Shown piece after piece: positions 36,830 to 55,825 of a stretch of DNA of 64,000 nucleotides. The notes under the pieces are model-generated. The model was given only the letters and a program-made list of their open reading frames with translations, searched no databases and was not told where the DNA came from. The position numbers and the translations under genes were made by a program. Each line of letters begins with the position of its first letter. Position 1 is the stretch's first letter. The stretch is from the NCBI RefSeq assembly GCF_030463565.1, contig NC_134644.1, positions 152,545,967-152,609,966 on the forward strand, read 5' to 3'. Source of the stretch: Pelecanus crispus. Taxonomy: Eukaryota > Chordata > Aves > Pelecaniformes > Pelecanidae.

Positions 36830-38710
36830 AAGACTGAAATTTTATATGAACGTTTGCAACGTGTAAAACTGATACAGATTCTGTGTTACACTGGAAATAA
36901 CTGATATTCTGTGCCTTATTAAAAACAGACGTATCTTGCTTTGCACTTAAAAAATGTAAGTTTTGTTGTGGGGACAGCTAGCAATAATGTACTACATTTA
37001 ATCCTATCCAGGAATAATGGAAATTGAAGTTCTGTAGGACATGGCTGGACTGACTAGCAGTAATTTAAGAAAAGGAAGAAAGAAACAAATATTATTCCAA
37101 ACATAAGGAACACTTTGTAATTGCATTAAAATAATGCTTAGAAAGCACTGTTACTTTTCAAGGCATAGAAGTTACATCTGCATCTTCGATATTTTTCAAA
37201 ACTTGTTAATTTTTTTTTCTCCTTTTTACTGTGTCTTAAACAGCAGTATTGCTTAAGGAATACACAAATTTATAAATACTCTTTTTAAATTATGCGTCAT
37301 GATATATCAATTATATATTAAAGCACTGGTTTATGGTAGTTTGTACACTGAATATGAAAGGGAATGTGGAATTACAGTGATTTATTTTGTACATAAAAAT
37401 GAATTTTGTAAATAACTGACTGCGTAAGGTCAATATTTAGAACTACTGTTTTGTATGTATTGTACAAACTTGGTAAAGTTAACATGCTTCTGTTAGGTGT
37501 TGCTAAAGTCAACAGTCCTGTGGTGATCAGACAATGTTATTTAGTTCTGAGTAAAGCAGATTGTGCCTTCATATGTAACATGCACCGTACACTGTGCATT
37601 TGGGGCAAGAGTGGTGGGACATCTGTGCATCCTGTTACAGGGACAGTGCATTAGATGCAGCACTGCTTTAGAAAAATGCTTCTCGGAGCCCCTCCTGGTG
37701 TGGCGTTCCACACTGTGCCAAAGAAGAAAACACTTCAGATCCCTGGCAGCATGGGGGACAGAATCTGAAGTACACACTGTGGGTTTTTTTACTGAGCTGC
37801 AGTGGAAGTGTATGTTTCATGTTGTTTCTATGCAAGTAACTTAATTTTTTTTTTTTTAATTCTGTAGAGAAATATCTTGTGGAAAATAAACTGTTGAGTT
37901 ACTAATATACAGGCTTGTTTAACAATATATTTACTGAAAACAAGATACTTTTTCTACAAAGCTTAATTTTTCTATATGCTACAGGAGTATATTTTCTTTA
38001 AATCAAAAAGGTCTTCATACATGTAGCCTTTCTTATGATAGGGTGGTTTTCAAGAGCAAGTACTACTGATGTGGATAGGAATTTTGTTGTTTGGCTCTTA
38101 AGAAATCCCGGCTCCAGTGAAGTCAATGTGATTTATTACTTGAGGTAATTTGGAGCCAGGATTTTGCTGTTTTCTAAACCTACATGACAATGCGTTTTGT
38201 AAGACCATTCAGCATCTTGCATTTGATTACTAATAAGAATATTTCTCAATATTTTGATACTATGCAGAGAAATTATTGTATTCCAATTTGGGCAGGATTC
38301 GCGGTGATGCTTTGAACAATCAAGCAAAATTGCATGGTACAAAGGTCATGTAAATGCTGAATCAACAGGAACTACAGTTCTGATAAACCAAAGTTCTTTG
38401 TTTTATCCATCATGCATTAAAAACTGAATGTATTTACCTTTATATTACAGCATCACCATTTAAGCATTTGTAATTTATTGTCTTGAATAGGACATGCTAT
38501 TTCTTTTATGATTTCCCCATTTAAAATACACAGAATTCTTGCTGCCAAGAAGGACAGTGAGAAAGATCTGAAAAGTCTCCTGTGAAAATGCACACTAAGT
38601 ACTCTTCATTCTTGTAGTCGTGTTTGTAAACGGGTAACTTTATACACATGTTCAGTAGTTTTGTTATTACTGTCTTTGTTAGTAATAAAATATGCTGTTG
38701 TATAGTAAGA
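36830..38710 (+). other. FZD6: FZD6 3' UTR with alternative poly(A) signals
   Basis: AT-rich sequence follows the stop with no coding signal. AATAAA hexamers occur at 37885-37890 and 38684-38689. The latter is followed by TG-rich sequence and is a plausible distal end. The true end needs transcript data. Confidence 0.6.
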
Positions 38711-41700
38711 GCTTCTGAGTTGATATTTCTTATTAAGTAGGTGTAGCATGGTGGTTGCTGTATTACTGTAGTATTTTTGCACCTAAGACACTTTAATGTA
38801 TTTTAAGACACTTGAATGTATTTTTTCTTAGAGCTGTGTGAGGTAATAAGTATTGCAATGTTTTTATCCCTCCTGTGTAAGTGAGAAACTGAGACAGAAC
38901 AATGCTGGGAATTGTTCACGTGAACACGGAGAGTTATGAAAAAGTGAGAAACTGAACTAGTTCTTTCATCCTAACGTTTAGAGCATTCTTTCTTTCATGA
39001 CCTCTAGTTAAAAGACCTCCTTTAGATTACACAGAATATGTATTTCCACACTATGCTCTTGCTCAACCTTCTTAAAATACTGATACACATTTTTAATTTA
39101 TTTACCATTATTCCCTTTTTTTAGGTAGTTCAGTCGTGCTTTTGTGGTAACTGCTCTAAAAAAGATTAATACAAAGTAATTTTGAAGTTACAGCGATACT
39201 GTGGGCTTAAAAATAGATACATTTTCAAAGAACTGTGAAATACTAACTAAGCAGTAATCGTAACATTCATTGGAAGTGAAATGCATCAGTGGTAGAAGGA
39301 AGCTGTAGCACTTGGGTGTTCCAGTGCTGCTGCACCAGAAATAACGGACAGAATGTGAATTCCCAAGGTGACCTTTATAGCTAAAGAGATTGTGATCCCT
39401 GGATGCTTTAACCTTGAAATACCCGAGCAGTAACTGGACAGTTAAACAGCTATTTGAGCGCCCACAAAAGTGGTGAGGGGAGAGATACTGAAAGAAAAGA
39501 GGTGCAGAGATGAGTGAGGGTACGAAAGACTGCCGTACAGTGATGGACCATAAAGAACCTCATAAACAGTTTCTCTAACAAAAGCTGTTTGGGTTATTTG
39601 CTTCCATCTGGTGTCTGACCAAAGTTAAAACTGAAAATAGACAGTTCTTATAATAAGGGCTTTGCTTAAACTGTAAGAATAACGTCTTACTGGAACATCT
39701 CCATCAACGTAAGTCATTTAATTGAGACTGGCTATCTTCTGAAAGAAGCACTATAAATCAAACAATTTAAAAGATTGATGCAGCCATTTTAGTCTTGTTT
39801 TCTGCCTTTGTTTGCAGAAAGCTAGAGTAAAGGATACTGACAACTTTTCTGAGCCTTAAAATCTGTGTGCCAAATGGCTTTTACTTCTCTTTCTCTTAAT
39901 GGATCTCTGTCATAAATGACTTGAAAATAATGCATTACACCAAGTTTTGAGGTTGCGTAGAAAATCTTTCAAAGGACAAGATAAATTTAACATGCTAAAT
40001 CATATTTGATTTGTGATATAAACAGCACCTGAGATTACCACAGGTGGTACATTTAGTATATACTCTATTTTACTGTCCTATTTTGTTAATTTTTTTAGTG
40101 AAAATTGGGATAAAGTTTACCTAGAGTATAAAATAAAGCTATGCACATATTTGGAAAAAAATAGTCCAAGTTTGCAAAACTAACCCAGGATATGGAAAAA
40201 ATGGTATTTTGTTTCTATTTGAAAGGTGCTATTAGCAGATAATAAGAAAAATATCTGCACTATTTAAACTATCTTTAAATCCTTTTGCTTTTTTAAACTT
40301 AAAAAAGGTATGGAGTACTAACAAGCTGAAGCATCATACTTTTTTCTTTGCCAATTGTTCAACTGATTTACAGAGAACCGTAGGTCCAGGGTGCAGAATA
40401 TACTTGTTTTAAAGATGGTCAGATCTAGTTGAATTTCAGAAGTGAAAAAAATATTTAAATCCGAGTAGTTGAACTTTAATAAAAGCAAGTTTAGCATTCT
40501 ACAAAGCACTGAAAAATGCAGTAGCTGAATAGGATGAGGAATTGCATTTCCCTTTGAAGTTTGACCACCCAGTCTCAGTGTACAATTTCAGATCCTGCAC
40601 ATCAAAGGAGAAACACTACCTCCCTCCCTTGACACTGGCCGCTTGTCGAATCGGTCTTTGAAGGTGTCTGACCGCTCTCTGTTTGGCTGCGTTCGCTGCT
40701 GAAGATCTCTGCCAGTATTAACCGCTGGTATTCACAGTAATTTAGGTGGCTGGCACCAAAGGTATTTTAGAGTTTCATGAGAATAAATGTTATTTCCCGT
40801 GCGTTACCTTTTTTTGCACTTACTCTTTCACTCTTATTTTTGTCCCTTACCGTACTTACCTATTTTTTTAACAGACTAGAGTTCAACTGTTATTAAAGAA
40901 GTTGGGCAACTCGTACCACACCTTCATGAGCTGTCTGTTTTATATCTCTAGAAGCGGAGCTCAGAGTATATTTCTGATGTACATCTATGAAATCTGCTGC
41001 TGTGTATTAACTGGATTTTACTTCCTATTAAAAAGCACTTGAGGTGCAAAGTATAATTAAAAGATTAAAAACATGCCAGGACATTTATATCTGAGCTCTT
41101 CATTAACACTTATTCCCTGTATTTCAATTTTGTTCATCGAAACTAAATCTAAAATAAAAGTTGCTTTATTTGAGGTCTTACTAGTTAAAATAATGACAAC
41201 CATGAAGTATCTTTAAACTTACCTTCATTAAATGGCTCACAGCTGGTTTCTCGGCACAAACAGGAGCTGGAGAGGAGAACAGTTCCTGCAAGAAGAGCTG
41301 TGTGGAAGAAAGCAGTTTTTGTGGAAGTGCTAAATGGGCACTTAGCGCTGGTCATGGGGGAACTGGAGGGACACTGGTCTCCAGCATAGAGAGCACACTC
41401 AGGTGTGGCAGCACAGTCATGGGAGAACATCAGGTGTTTTAAGTGGAGAGGAATACACTGATATTTTAGGACTCGCTCTTGACATACAAGGTGAAGAGAA
41501 ACCACAAGAAGACATTTTACTTCCATTAAGTAGGTGTGTAAGTTACAGAGATGATGGTGGGATCATTAGGCACGGCCACCAAAGGGATCTTAAAAGGAAA
41601 AAGTATGTTCAATGTTGTGTATGAAGGATAAGCAAAGTATCTATATTTTTATGAAGCTAATGTGCATCCCAGTTTATCTTCCTGATGCTCTGCTTGGCCA

Positions 41701-42218
41701 CATAAAACTGGGTAACAAGAAATGACATGGGGACAAAAACGAGTTACTGCCAGTTAAGGTGCTAGAGAAAATTAGTAGTAAGTTATTTAATTAGTTGTTC
41801 ACTGAAGCTAGCTGGGAAGCTGCATTCTCTCCAGACCCAGCTGCAGTGGTATCATAGCTGCTACCCGAGAGTGCATGCCAGTCTCGAATGGCCCAGCTGA
41901 AGATGGCGGATTGGAGGATGCTGAAGCAGCTGAACAGGTTTCTTGGCACCGCGTTCGAGTCCCTGATGTTGCCCGCTGGATACAGTCCTCTCTTGGACTT
42001 GCTCTCCTTCCAGATTCCTACAGGTAGGACTGCGATCCAGACTTTGACCTCAAGAACAAGTTGATGCACTGCAGGGATTAACAGTCCAGACACGTCTCAT
42101 TCCATGAAACATGAAGAGATGTCGCTGACAGGGGTGTGACATGCCACTGGGTGGATGAGATGCAAATGCGTTGGGCTGGCTGAAGTCAGGACTCGCCATG
42201 GAAATAAATTGGAGCTAT

Positions 42219-42358
42219 TGCCGGGTTAGCTCAGTTGGTCAGAGCATGGTGTTAATAATGCCAAGTTCACAGGTTCAATCCCTGCTTACTGCAGGGGGGG
42301 GGTTGGGCTCGATGATCTCTCAAGGTCCCTTCCAACCCAAAGCATTCTATGATTCTAT
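42219..42358 (+). mobile_element. tRNA-Ile-derived SINE with CR1-like tail (TguSINE1-like)
   Basis: The head reads GCCGGGTTAGCTCAGTTGG (A box), then an anticodon region GTTAATAATGCC with AAT at the anticodon place, then GGTTCAATCCC (B box). It resembles tRNA-Ile(AAT) without an acceptor-stem partner. After a G9 run follows a GATGATCTCTCAAGGTCCC tail ending CATTCTATGATTCTAT, the CR1 3' end. This head and tail combination is the TguSINE1 design known in passerines, mobilised by CR1. Confidence 0.8.
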
Positions 42359-42908
42359 TTTTCTTAAAATGTGATTTTAGTAGACAAGGTCATCCTGAGG
42401 ATGGAGACTCTGAGAGAAGCTGATAGTCGGGATGAGGTTCCCTATGGAGAGAAATGGAAAGTCACCAAGCCAGTAGGAAAAACTAAGAAAGCACACCCAA
42501 TAAAAAAACAAGGGAGGACTTTGCCTGTTAAATTAATATAACCTCAACAGCATTAGATATTTTTAGGGCGCACATACTGAAGTTTCTCTACTTGGCAATG
42601 GGAAATTGTGAACTCGTAAATGAGATTTTTAATCAACCAAGAGGTGCTGTAATTACAGCAAAGTTACAAGGACAGAAGGAAACCACACTAGAAGTCATGC
42701 CTCACAAAAGCATAGTTAGATGAGAACCTGCTGTAAAAAATATAACTTAAAGAAGGACTTGAAAAGACATTTTTATTCACAGGAACCTGGCAGGCCTTTT
42801 GCAGTTCTGGCCAAGCACAATTTAATCTTCACGTGACCCAGGGATTCAGTGTTGTGCTTGATCCTTTCCAGCACCATTGCACGAGTCAATTGTTGATGCA
42901 AGTCAAAC

Positions 42909-43412
42909 AATCATAGAACCATAGAATCACAGAATGCTTTGGGTTGGAAGGGACCTTTAGAGATCATCCAGCCCAACCCCCCTGCAGTGAGCAGGGACAG
43001 CTTTAACCAGATCAGGGTGCTCAGAGCCCCGTCCAACCTGACCTTGAATGTTGCCAGGGATGGGGCCTCCACCACCTCTCTGGGCAACCTGTTCCAGTGC
43101 TTCACCACCCTCACTGTAAAAAACTTCTTTCTAATGTCCAGTCTAAATCTGTTCTTCTTTAGTTTAAATCCATTATTCCTTGTCCTGTCACAACAGGCCT
43201 TGCTAAAAAGATTCTCCCCATCCTTCCTGTAGGCCCCCTTTCAGTACTGGAAGGCCGCAATAAGGTCTCCTCACAGCCTTCTCTTCTCCAGGCTGAACAA
43301 CCCCAACTCTCTCAGCCTGGCCTCACAGGAGAGGTGCTCCAGCCCTCGGATCATTTTTGTGGCCCTCCTCTGGACCCGCTCCAGCAGGTCCATGTCCTTC
43401 TTGTGCTGAGGA
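42909..43412 (-). mobile_element. CR1 LINE, 5'-truncated, minus orientation
   Basis: The left end carries the reverse of the CR1 3' terminus (ATCATAGAACCATAGAATCA). The minus strand encodes the C-terminal ORF2 piece [20 protein letters not shown]. About 500 bp remain, typical of truncated avian CR1 copies. Confidence 0.92.
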
Positions 43413-44540
43413 AAGATTTCTATTTTATCATATGTAACAATTTTAATGCAAGAGTTTATCTGTTGAGGTATCCTCGGGGCTAACTATAGGATGACCCCAC
43501 TGAACCGCTCACGGTGAACCTCTCTCGCTGTGCCTGACCCAGCAGCCCCAGTAAATCCATTGCCTTTTTGGTGGCAGTGGGTCATCAGTGAACAGGTGAG
43601 GTCGGTGCTGCCCAGAAGCTCCACAGGCCTGCTTGCAGCAAGCCATGGTGCTTCTTCGCTGAGGTCAGGCCACCTGGGGAGACAGTGTGGATGTGAGAAG
43701 CCGGGTCTCAGGAATGCCGCGGGCTCCAGGCTCCACCACTACATGCAACAGGCAGAGCCGCAGCGACCGTGCGTGTTCGGATCTGTCGCTGCTGTCGTGG
43801 CTCTGCCCCTCTCTCTGACTCTCCTCTGCAACAGCAAGTTTTGTGCAACTGTTGAGTGTCCTGGGCAGATTCTTTGGTTTCTGTGACCAAATCTTCTCGC
43901 ATCCACAGGCTTCTGCGTATTTTGTGTGTGCCAGCTCAGGCACACCAGACCTCTGGTTTCTGTAAGCCACGCTGAAGCACTATGCAGCCCTTCCTCAGCC
44001 TGCAGCCCACTCCTCACCGCTGCCTTGCTCATCCTGAGGAACGCTTTTTCAAAGGGCTTGCTGGATACAAATAAAAATAAACATTTCAAAGTTCAAGTCC
44101 ATTCCTTTAATTTTAAGATTATTACTAATTTGAGGTACTATTTTCCAAAACTGGAAGGACAGAGCTGTGGCAGTGCACTTGATGAATGGTGTAGGAAAAC
44201 CAAGATTGTTCCCTTCATTGAAGAAGCTTTCCTGTCTGAATGGAGCATTGTATTTCACATCCTAATAACTATTTACTAGCGCAGGATTCAAGGGAAGTTA
44301 GCTTTTCAGTTCTGCAAAAGGCCTTTCTATTCACTGAGAATTCAGTGAGACAGCCAAGTAATTCTTTCTACCATTGACTAATTCACAACCACTCTAATGA
44401 GCAAATGTCAGCTCTCTCCTTGCACATTCTGATTCACTGGAGGCCCCCCCTGTACATTTATTCTGCTCTCTATAACACCGTCTTCTTCAAGAATTTAACT
44501 TAAAGATGGACTGAATTAATTTTCCCATTCTACCATGTGC

Positions 44541-44628
44541 ACAAGTCCTTGAGCAACCCGATCTAACCGGACCTGCTGTGACCAGATGCGCTGCAGATGC
44601 CCCTTCCAACCCAAACGTTTCCATGACT
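44541..44628 (+). mobile_element. CR1 3' end fragment, plus orientation
   Basis: TTGAGCAACCCGATCTAACC followed by GCCCCTTCCAACCCAAACG and CCATGA resembles the last ~90 bp of CR1, with a decayed terminus. Confidence 0.6.
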
Positions 44629-45828
44629 GCAGCCGGGATTGTGCGGCTGCACTTGGGAGAGTCTTGCAGAGCTACCGACCAGACTCCTTCAGAGTCAGGC
44701 ATTTTCAGCCAGCAATCAATGAAAATGGAGAATAAAGTTTACACTATGGAAATGCCTGGATATCCTGAGTTATCCTTTATCAGTGAAGCAGACAGTTCTT
44801 CCAAATAGTTTTATTAAAGTTTATCTACCTCTGTCTGACAATTTGTGAGTGGTGTTTAGTTTAAGTTATTCAATGCTTCGATTATTATTGTAAAAGCCAC
44901 AACTATAGGGAAATGCAACTATAGATCAACTGATGGCTTGGACAGAAAAAAAAGGTCTGCCTAGAAGCCCCAGCAGGCTATGAAAGGAACTGTTTCCACA
45001 TGATGAGCTCCTTGGTATCTGACCTATGTTCTGGTCTTGACTTGTTGGTAACAACGTTAAAGATTTTTCTGGATAGAAAACTTAATTAATCTGAGTAATA
45101 AAAAGTGTTAATCCTCGCTCTAGTGTTTTCTATTGTGCAAAAATACAATGTTTCCTATAGCAGCACTAGGAACTGCCATGCTTATTCAGAAGTAAAGAAT
45201 TAACACTTACCTGCAGGATTTTTCTTTCACACTCAAAAAATGCCACCCTCCTGTATGTGGGCGCAGGAATCTTCTTCTGCAGGCAAGCCTCCGAAGGGTC
45301 GGTGTGTGCTTTCCTGACCTACCCCTCTTGTCTTTGACCAGCTCCGTTATTATGCTCTAACCTCTGCCTGTCCTTTCTGGCTGTCACTTGGATGATCAAT
45401 TTTTTTGTTCACAGCTTGCATAGTGAACTGTTAGCGTGACTCGACTGTCACCTGGAGGTATAGAGTCTCAGAAAGTAGAATATTGATATGACTCACACTT
45501 TTAAGCTTTTCTCAGAGGTGGAAAGAGGACACCAGTGAGCGTTATAATCCACTCAAAATCTGCCCCAAGCTAGTTCTTAAGATTCAGATGTTAATATGTG
45601 TACCTGCAAAGCACTACTGTGACTGCAATGCCACACTTACCATATTTGTGTAGAAGCTACTGGAAGATTTCTTAAATAGGTGTATCTGTGCTAGTAAAGC
45701 AACAAAACAGAGGGAGTTTTGGATTATTTTAAAATATTAAGCCTGCTATATAAGTAATATATTTAAATTAAAAGGTGTTAGAGGGAATCAAGGCCATGAT
45801 CCCATTGATTTTTATGCAGTTCCAAAGA

Positions 45829-45847
45829 TTTTTTTTTTTTTTTTTTT
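45829..45847 (+). repeat. Poly-T tract (T19)
   Basis: Nineteen T residues, possibly the reverse-complement tail of an old retroposed sequence; no partner was recognised. Confidence 0.85.
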
Positions 45848-48139
45848 GTGGAAGAAAATGAAATCTATTTCTTAAACCTGTAATAAATTTCCCTGAGAAC
45901 TCTTACTTTGGTTTTCTTCTACAGAAGCACAGACTGCTCTTTGTTTCCTCGATCAGACAGGCAGGCTGCAAAGAGCCATTTGAGAAATTCAGCAGTCTTC
46001 GCTGATCTCAGCCTTTTACACCGACTTACAACTCACCCTGAAATATCAGTAAGAAAGTGAACAAGAGCTGAAGGATGAACTCTACCATTAAAAGCACCAA
46101 GGGCCGATCAGCGAAGGTCCTGAGTGCTGCGATGCTGAGCACTGCAGTGCTAACCCTGAGCGCTCGGCTGCTTACCCTGGGGCATGCAGGCGTTCCCCAA
46201 AGCAATGCACAGATAGGACTTGCCAATCAAAGCCAAAACCCCCCGACATCGCCAGCACAGGGAAATCTATAAAGTAGTAAGAGTGAAACGCAGATGAAAG
46301 GTCCAGTTCTTGGCACTTAGCTTACTGGGCCTCTTCTGGCTCGGGATTCTCAGCCTAGAACCTTCTGTAATATTTAGACACCTAGGCCTGGTTTTCCTGG
46401 TTGTGAAAAGCCACAAGTAATATAGTTCTCACCTGAGAAGAATCCATTTCTGAGTGGTTAAAGCTTCTCCTCACTGTGTAAGGAGACTCTTCTACCAGGT
46501 CTGCTCTACCAGATCTGTGTCTTCTACCAGATTTGGGACACAGACCTGGTCTTTCATTCCCAGGCTCTGCATTAACCATGGGCAATGGGTTCCCGTGATA
46601 AAATGCTCCCAATCTTTCCTACTGCAGTTGTTTCACTTTGTGAAATGAATAGCAATTATTTACTGGTTGAATTCAAACCAGTGCTCTAATAAATAGTGCT
46701 TATCCACTGGAAGAGTTTGCACAAGAAAGGCAGAGAGACCCAGTGGGCAGCGCCTTGAATTTAAACATTTTATAGCTGAGGTGAATGGAAACACGTGTGC
46801 GTATGAGCACACCCTCCTCTCCAGGCTTGTGTGGCTGTTTTTTGGGGTGCTGAGAAGCTATGCGAAGGGGGGAAAACAGCTCGAGTCGTGGTGGAGGGAC
46901 TGCACTCACGGCACCAGCCTGGTGGTGCGAGCACCTGCTGTGCATGCTGCACTGATGGTGCCACAGTGACCTCGCGTGAGCCTGCCTGGGCTGAGCAGCA
47001 GCAGGCTGGTCGTGGGGAGGATTTTAGTGGCATTTAAATGGCAGATGTACGTACCTCATCATCTTTGCTGATACGTTTGCAAAGCCACATATAAAAGATA
47101 AATTCTACATCATACGGCAATATGGGTAAGACGAAAAAATCACTAGTTGACGTAATATGGATCCTGGTTTGAAGATGCTCAGGCAAGCTTATTACAACAG
47201 CTCCTTTTGTCTGGGAAATATTTAAGGCAGAGTAGATCAGTAATTCTGATTCAATTCAAGTATCTCACCAGCATTCAACAACAGTTGCTGCCCTCAGAAG
47301 CATTTAAATGTATCAAAAGCCCACAGAGCATAAGCCTAGCAGATGGCAGGGCTTGCTCAGACTGAAGCGGGCTAAGGAGGATGTTGATATTTCTGTTTTC
47401 CAGATGGTAATGCACATTGCGAGTCAAATGAGTGCTAGGAACCGCACGGTGCACTTAGCAGAGCTCAAAGCAGATGTCCCACCCTTATTTGCTAAGACTT
47501 TCTTTTACAGCGCTCCCCAGTTTGCTTCCCCAGCAAAGCCAGCCATTTGGGATTTAAAAGCTTCTAGCCCAGACCCAGACTGTAATGGTGAGCAAACCCA
47601 GGTGGGGAAATGCATATGGACGTATGTGCAAATTTTGTTATCTAAAATACTGAGTAATTGTATTAGGAAGGTGCACAGTGCTGCTGTGCTGTGCGCTTCA
47701 GCTATTGCACCTTGCCTGAAGGAATTAATTCTGTAGCTTGGCAGTCTGGGAAGGGCTGTGCCTTAGCAACACCCAGTATTGATGCTGGGGATCCCCAGCC
47801 ACTTGGTACCGATGCTTGTGTGAACGTGCACGTTACAGAGAAGTCAAACGTTACCATCTTCACAGTATTGCCACCCACCCGGACCAGAGGCAGGAGGGTT
47901 TGCTGGCGGCGCCGCACAATTGCGCAATGAAGCCTCTGCGTGCGCGTGTTTGTGGGTGTTCGCTGGGCTGTCATGGAAGCACTCGTTATAATTAAGGATT
48001 TACAACATTCCATACATTTTCCCAACAGGTTTGGGGAAATGTTATTATTTACTAGCTGTTTTTTGAAGTTGGCGGGGTGTATGGCTGCACTTCTCCACAA
48101 GGCAGGAGCCCACACCTCAGCAGCGCGGCTGACGTCAGT

Positions 48140-48168
48140 CCCAGTTCTCCCAGTTCTCCCAGTTCTCA
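48140..48168 (+). repeat. Short 9-bp tandem repeat (CCAGTTCTC x3)
   Basis: Three consecutive units of CCAGTTCTC. A perfect CRE-like TGACGTCA sits just upstream at 48130-48137. Confidence 0.85.
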
Positions 48169-49205
48169 GGACAGCGTGCGACAGGGTTGATGTGTCACTG
48201 TGACCTGTGGTGCCAATCTCACTTCGCTGCTGTTCACCTGGTATGGATGTGGAAAGGGGAGAAAGACAGGAGTGGCTTAAAGTGCAGAGGTAACTGCAGG
48301 CAGAGCAATATGAAGAGGTTTAGTGTAAAGAAAACTCTGATTCTGTGCGGTCTAGCGTGAATGGCTCAACGTTTCGTAACATGCATTCCTACAGGAGAAA
48401 TGTGTGCTTTTGCTAAATGCTTCAGAAAAAAAAAATGCATTGAAGCTTATCTCCCCCTTCTGGAAACTCTACCTCTACAAAGCCCGCAAAGATTGCAACA
48501 TACAGAAGTCATCTTTCAAATATTTGTTATTTCTGTTTTTGATCCATAAGGACATACAGCATTCTTTATTTTGTAGCGCTTTCATTTCCAGTATGATGAA
48601 AAGTAAGACATTGATTTAAATGAAAGCAAAATGAGACGGTTTACGCTGGGTTGCCGAGGGCTTTTCTTGCGTTATTAAATCGACTGTGTCCAGTCAGACA
48701 ACACCGAGTTCTCCGATGAAAGTCCAAATCCCGCTGCCGTTCAGGGGGATTTTGTGTCCTCACCTTGTACTTCTGTTAAAATGAAATCAGTGATTTACGC
48801 CCAGCTGCTGGTTGATCACTGTTTCCGCTCAGGGCGCATCAGGCTCCTGCAGTTAGGCGATGTCTTGGCAAAAGAGTTCTTCCATCGGAAAGGTGGTTGG
48901 TGCCGCCTGCGGGGCAAATTCTGGAGGGGTGGCGAGAGGGCCCTCCGGCGCCCGCTCCCCCAGCCCGGGGAGCCGGCAGCGCCCGGGAGAGCTCCGCGGG
49001 GCCCGGCCCGAGGGGGCGGGAGCCCCCCGGCCCCCGTGCCAATGGCTGCGGGGGGGGTGGCTCTGCCTGGACGTTCCCGCTCGGTTACAGGATGGAAATT
49101 CCCGGCCTCCCCGGGGAGGGAGCTCGGGCTCCGCGCTCTGAAAAGGCTCATTTATCCCCGCGCTGCCGCCCAGAGCGGCGGACACGGGCCCCTGCGCTGC
49201 AGCCT

Positions 49206-49265
49206 CCCGGACCCGGACCCGGACCCGGACCCGGACCCGGACCCGGACCCGGACCCGGACCCGGA
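49206..49265 (+). repeat. CCCGGA hexanucleotide repeat, 10 perfect units
   Basis: Ten uninterrupted CCCGGA units run from 49206 to 49265, about 140 bp before the CTHRC1 ATG. Translated in the three forward frames they give dipeptide repeats such as Asp-Pro; the reverse strand gives Arg-Val, Gly-Ser and Gly-Pro. This explains the repeat-rich open frames here. Confidence 0.95.
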
Positions 49266-49269
49266 CCCG

Positions 49270-49400
49270 ACGCATCCCCCCAGCGCCCCCGGCCCCGGTC
49301 CCGGCGCATCCCCGCGCCCCCGGTCCCGGCCCCGGCCCCGGCGCATCCCCCCGCGCCCCCGGCCCCGGCCCCGGCGCATCCCCCGGCGCCCCCGGCCCGC
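49270..49400 (+). repeat. GC-rich minisatellite, 4 units of 33-37 bp
   Basis: The word GCATCCCC recurs at about 49272, 49306, 49343 and 49376, each followed by a GCGCCCCCGGCCCCGG-like stretch. The array ends a few bases before the CTHRC1 start codon. Confidence 0.85.
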
Positions 49401-49403
49401 ACC

Positions 49404-55825
<6,422 letters not shown>

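Larger units (their letters stand above)
38711..48880. other. Intergenic region between FZD6 and CTHRC1
   Basis: The region holds a tRNA-derived SINE, a CR1 copy, a CR1 tail fragment and a T19 tract. No known protein gene was recognised. A chain of small minus-strand exon-like segments between 41223 and 46088 is reported as a finding, not as a gene. Other open frames, including the 142-codon one at 47308-47736, show no family resemblance. Confidence 0.6.

Noticed and set aside
41185-41526. Cysteine-rich 113-codon minus-strand frame, considered as a GDNF-receptor-like exon
   Set aside because: The cysteine spacing only loosely fits that domain. A strong internal acceptor (41286) favours a shorter exon in another frame, if any exon at all.
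42219-42290. A functional tRNA-Ile gene
   Set aside because: The 3' acceptor stem is missing and the sequence runs into a CR1 tail, so it is a SINE head.
47308-47736. 142-codon plus-strand open frame upstream of CTHRC1
   Set aside because: No similarity that I recognise, no splice or promoter context and ordinary composition.
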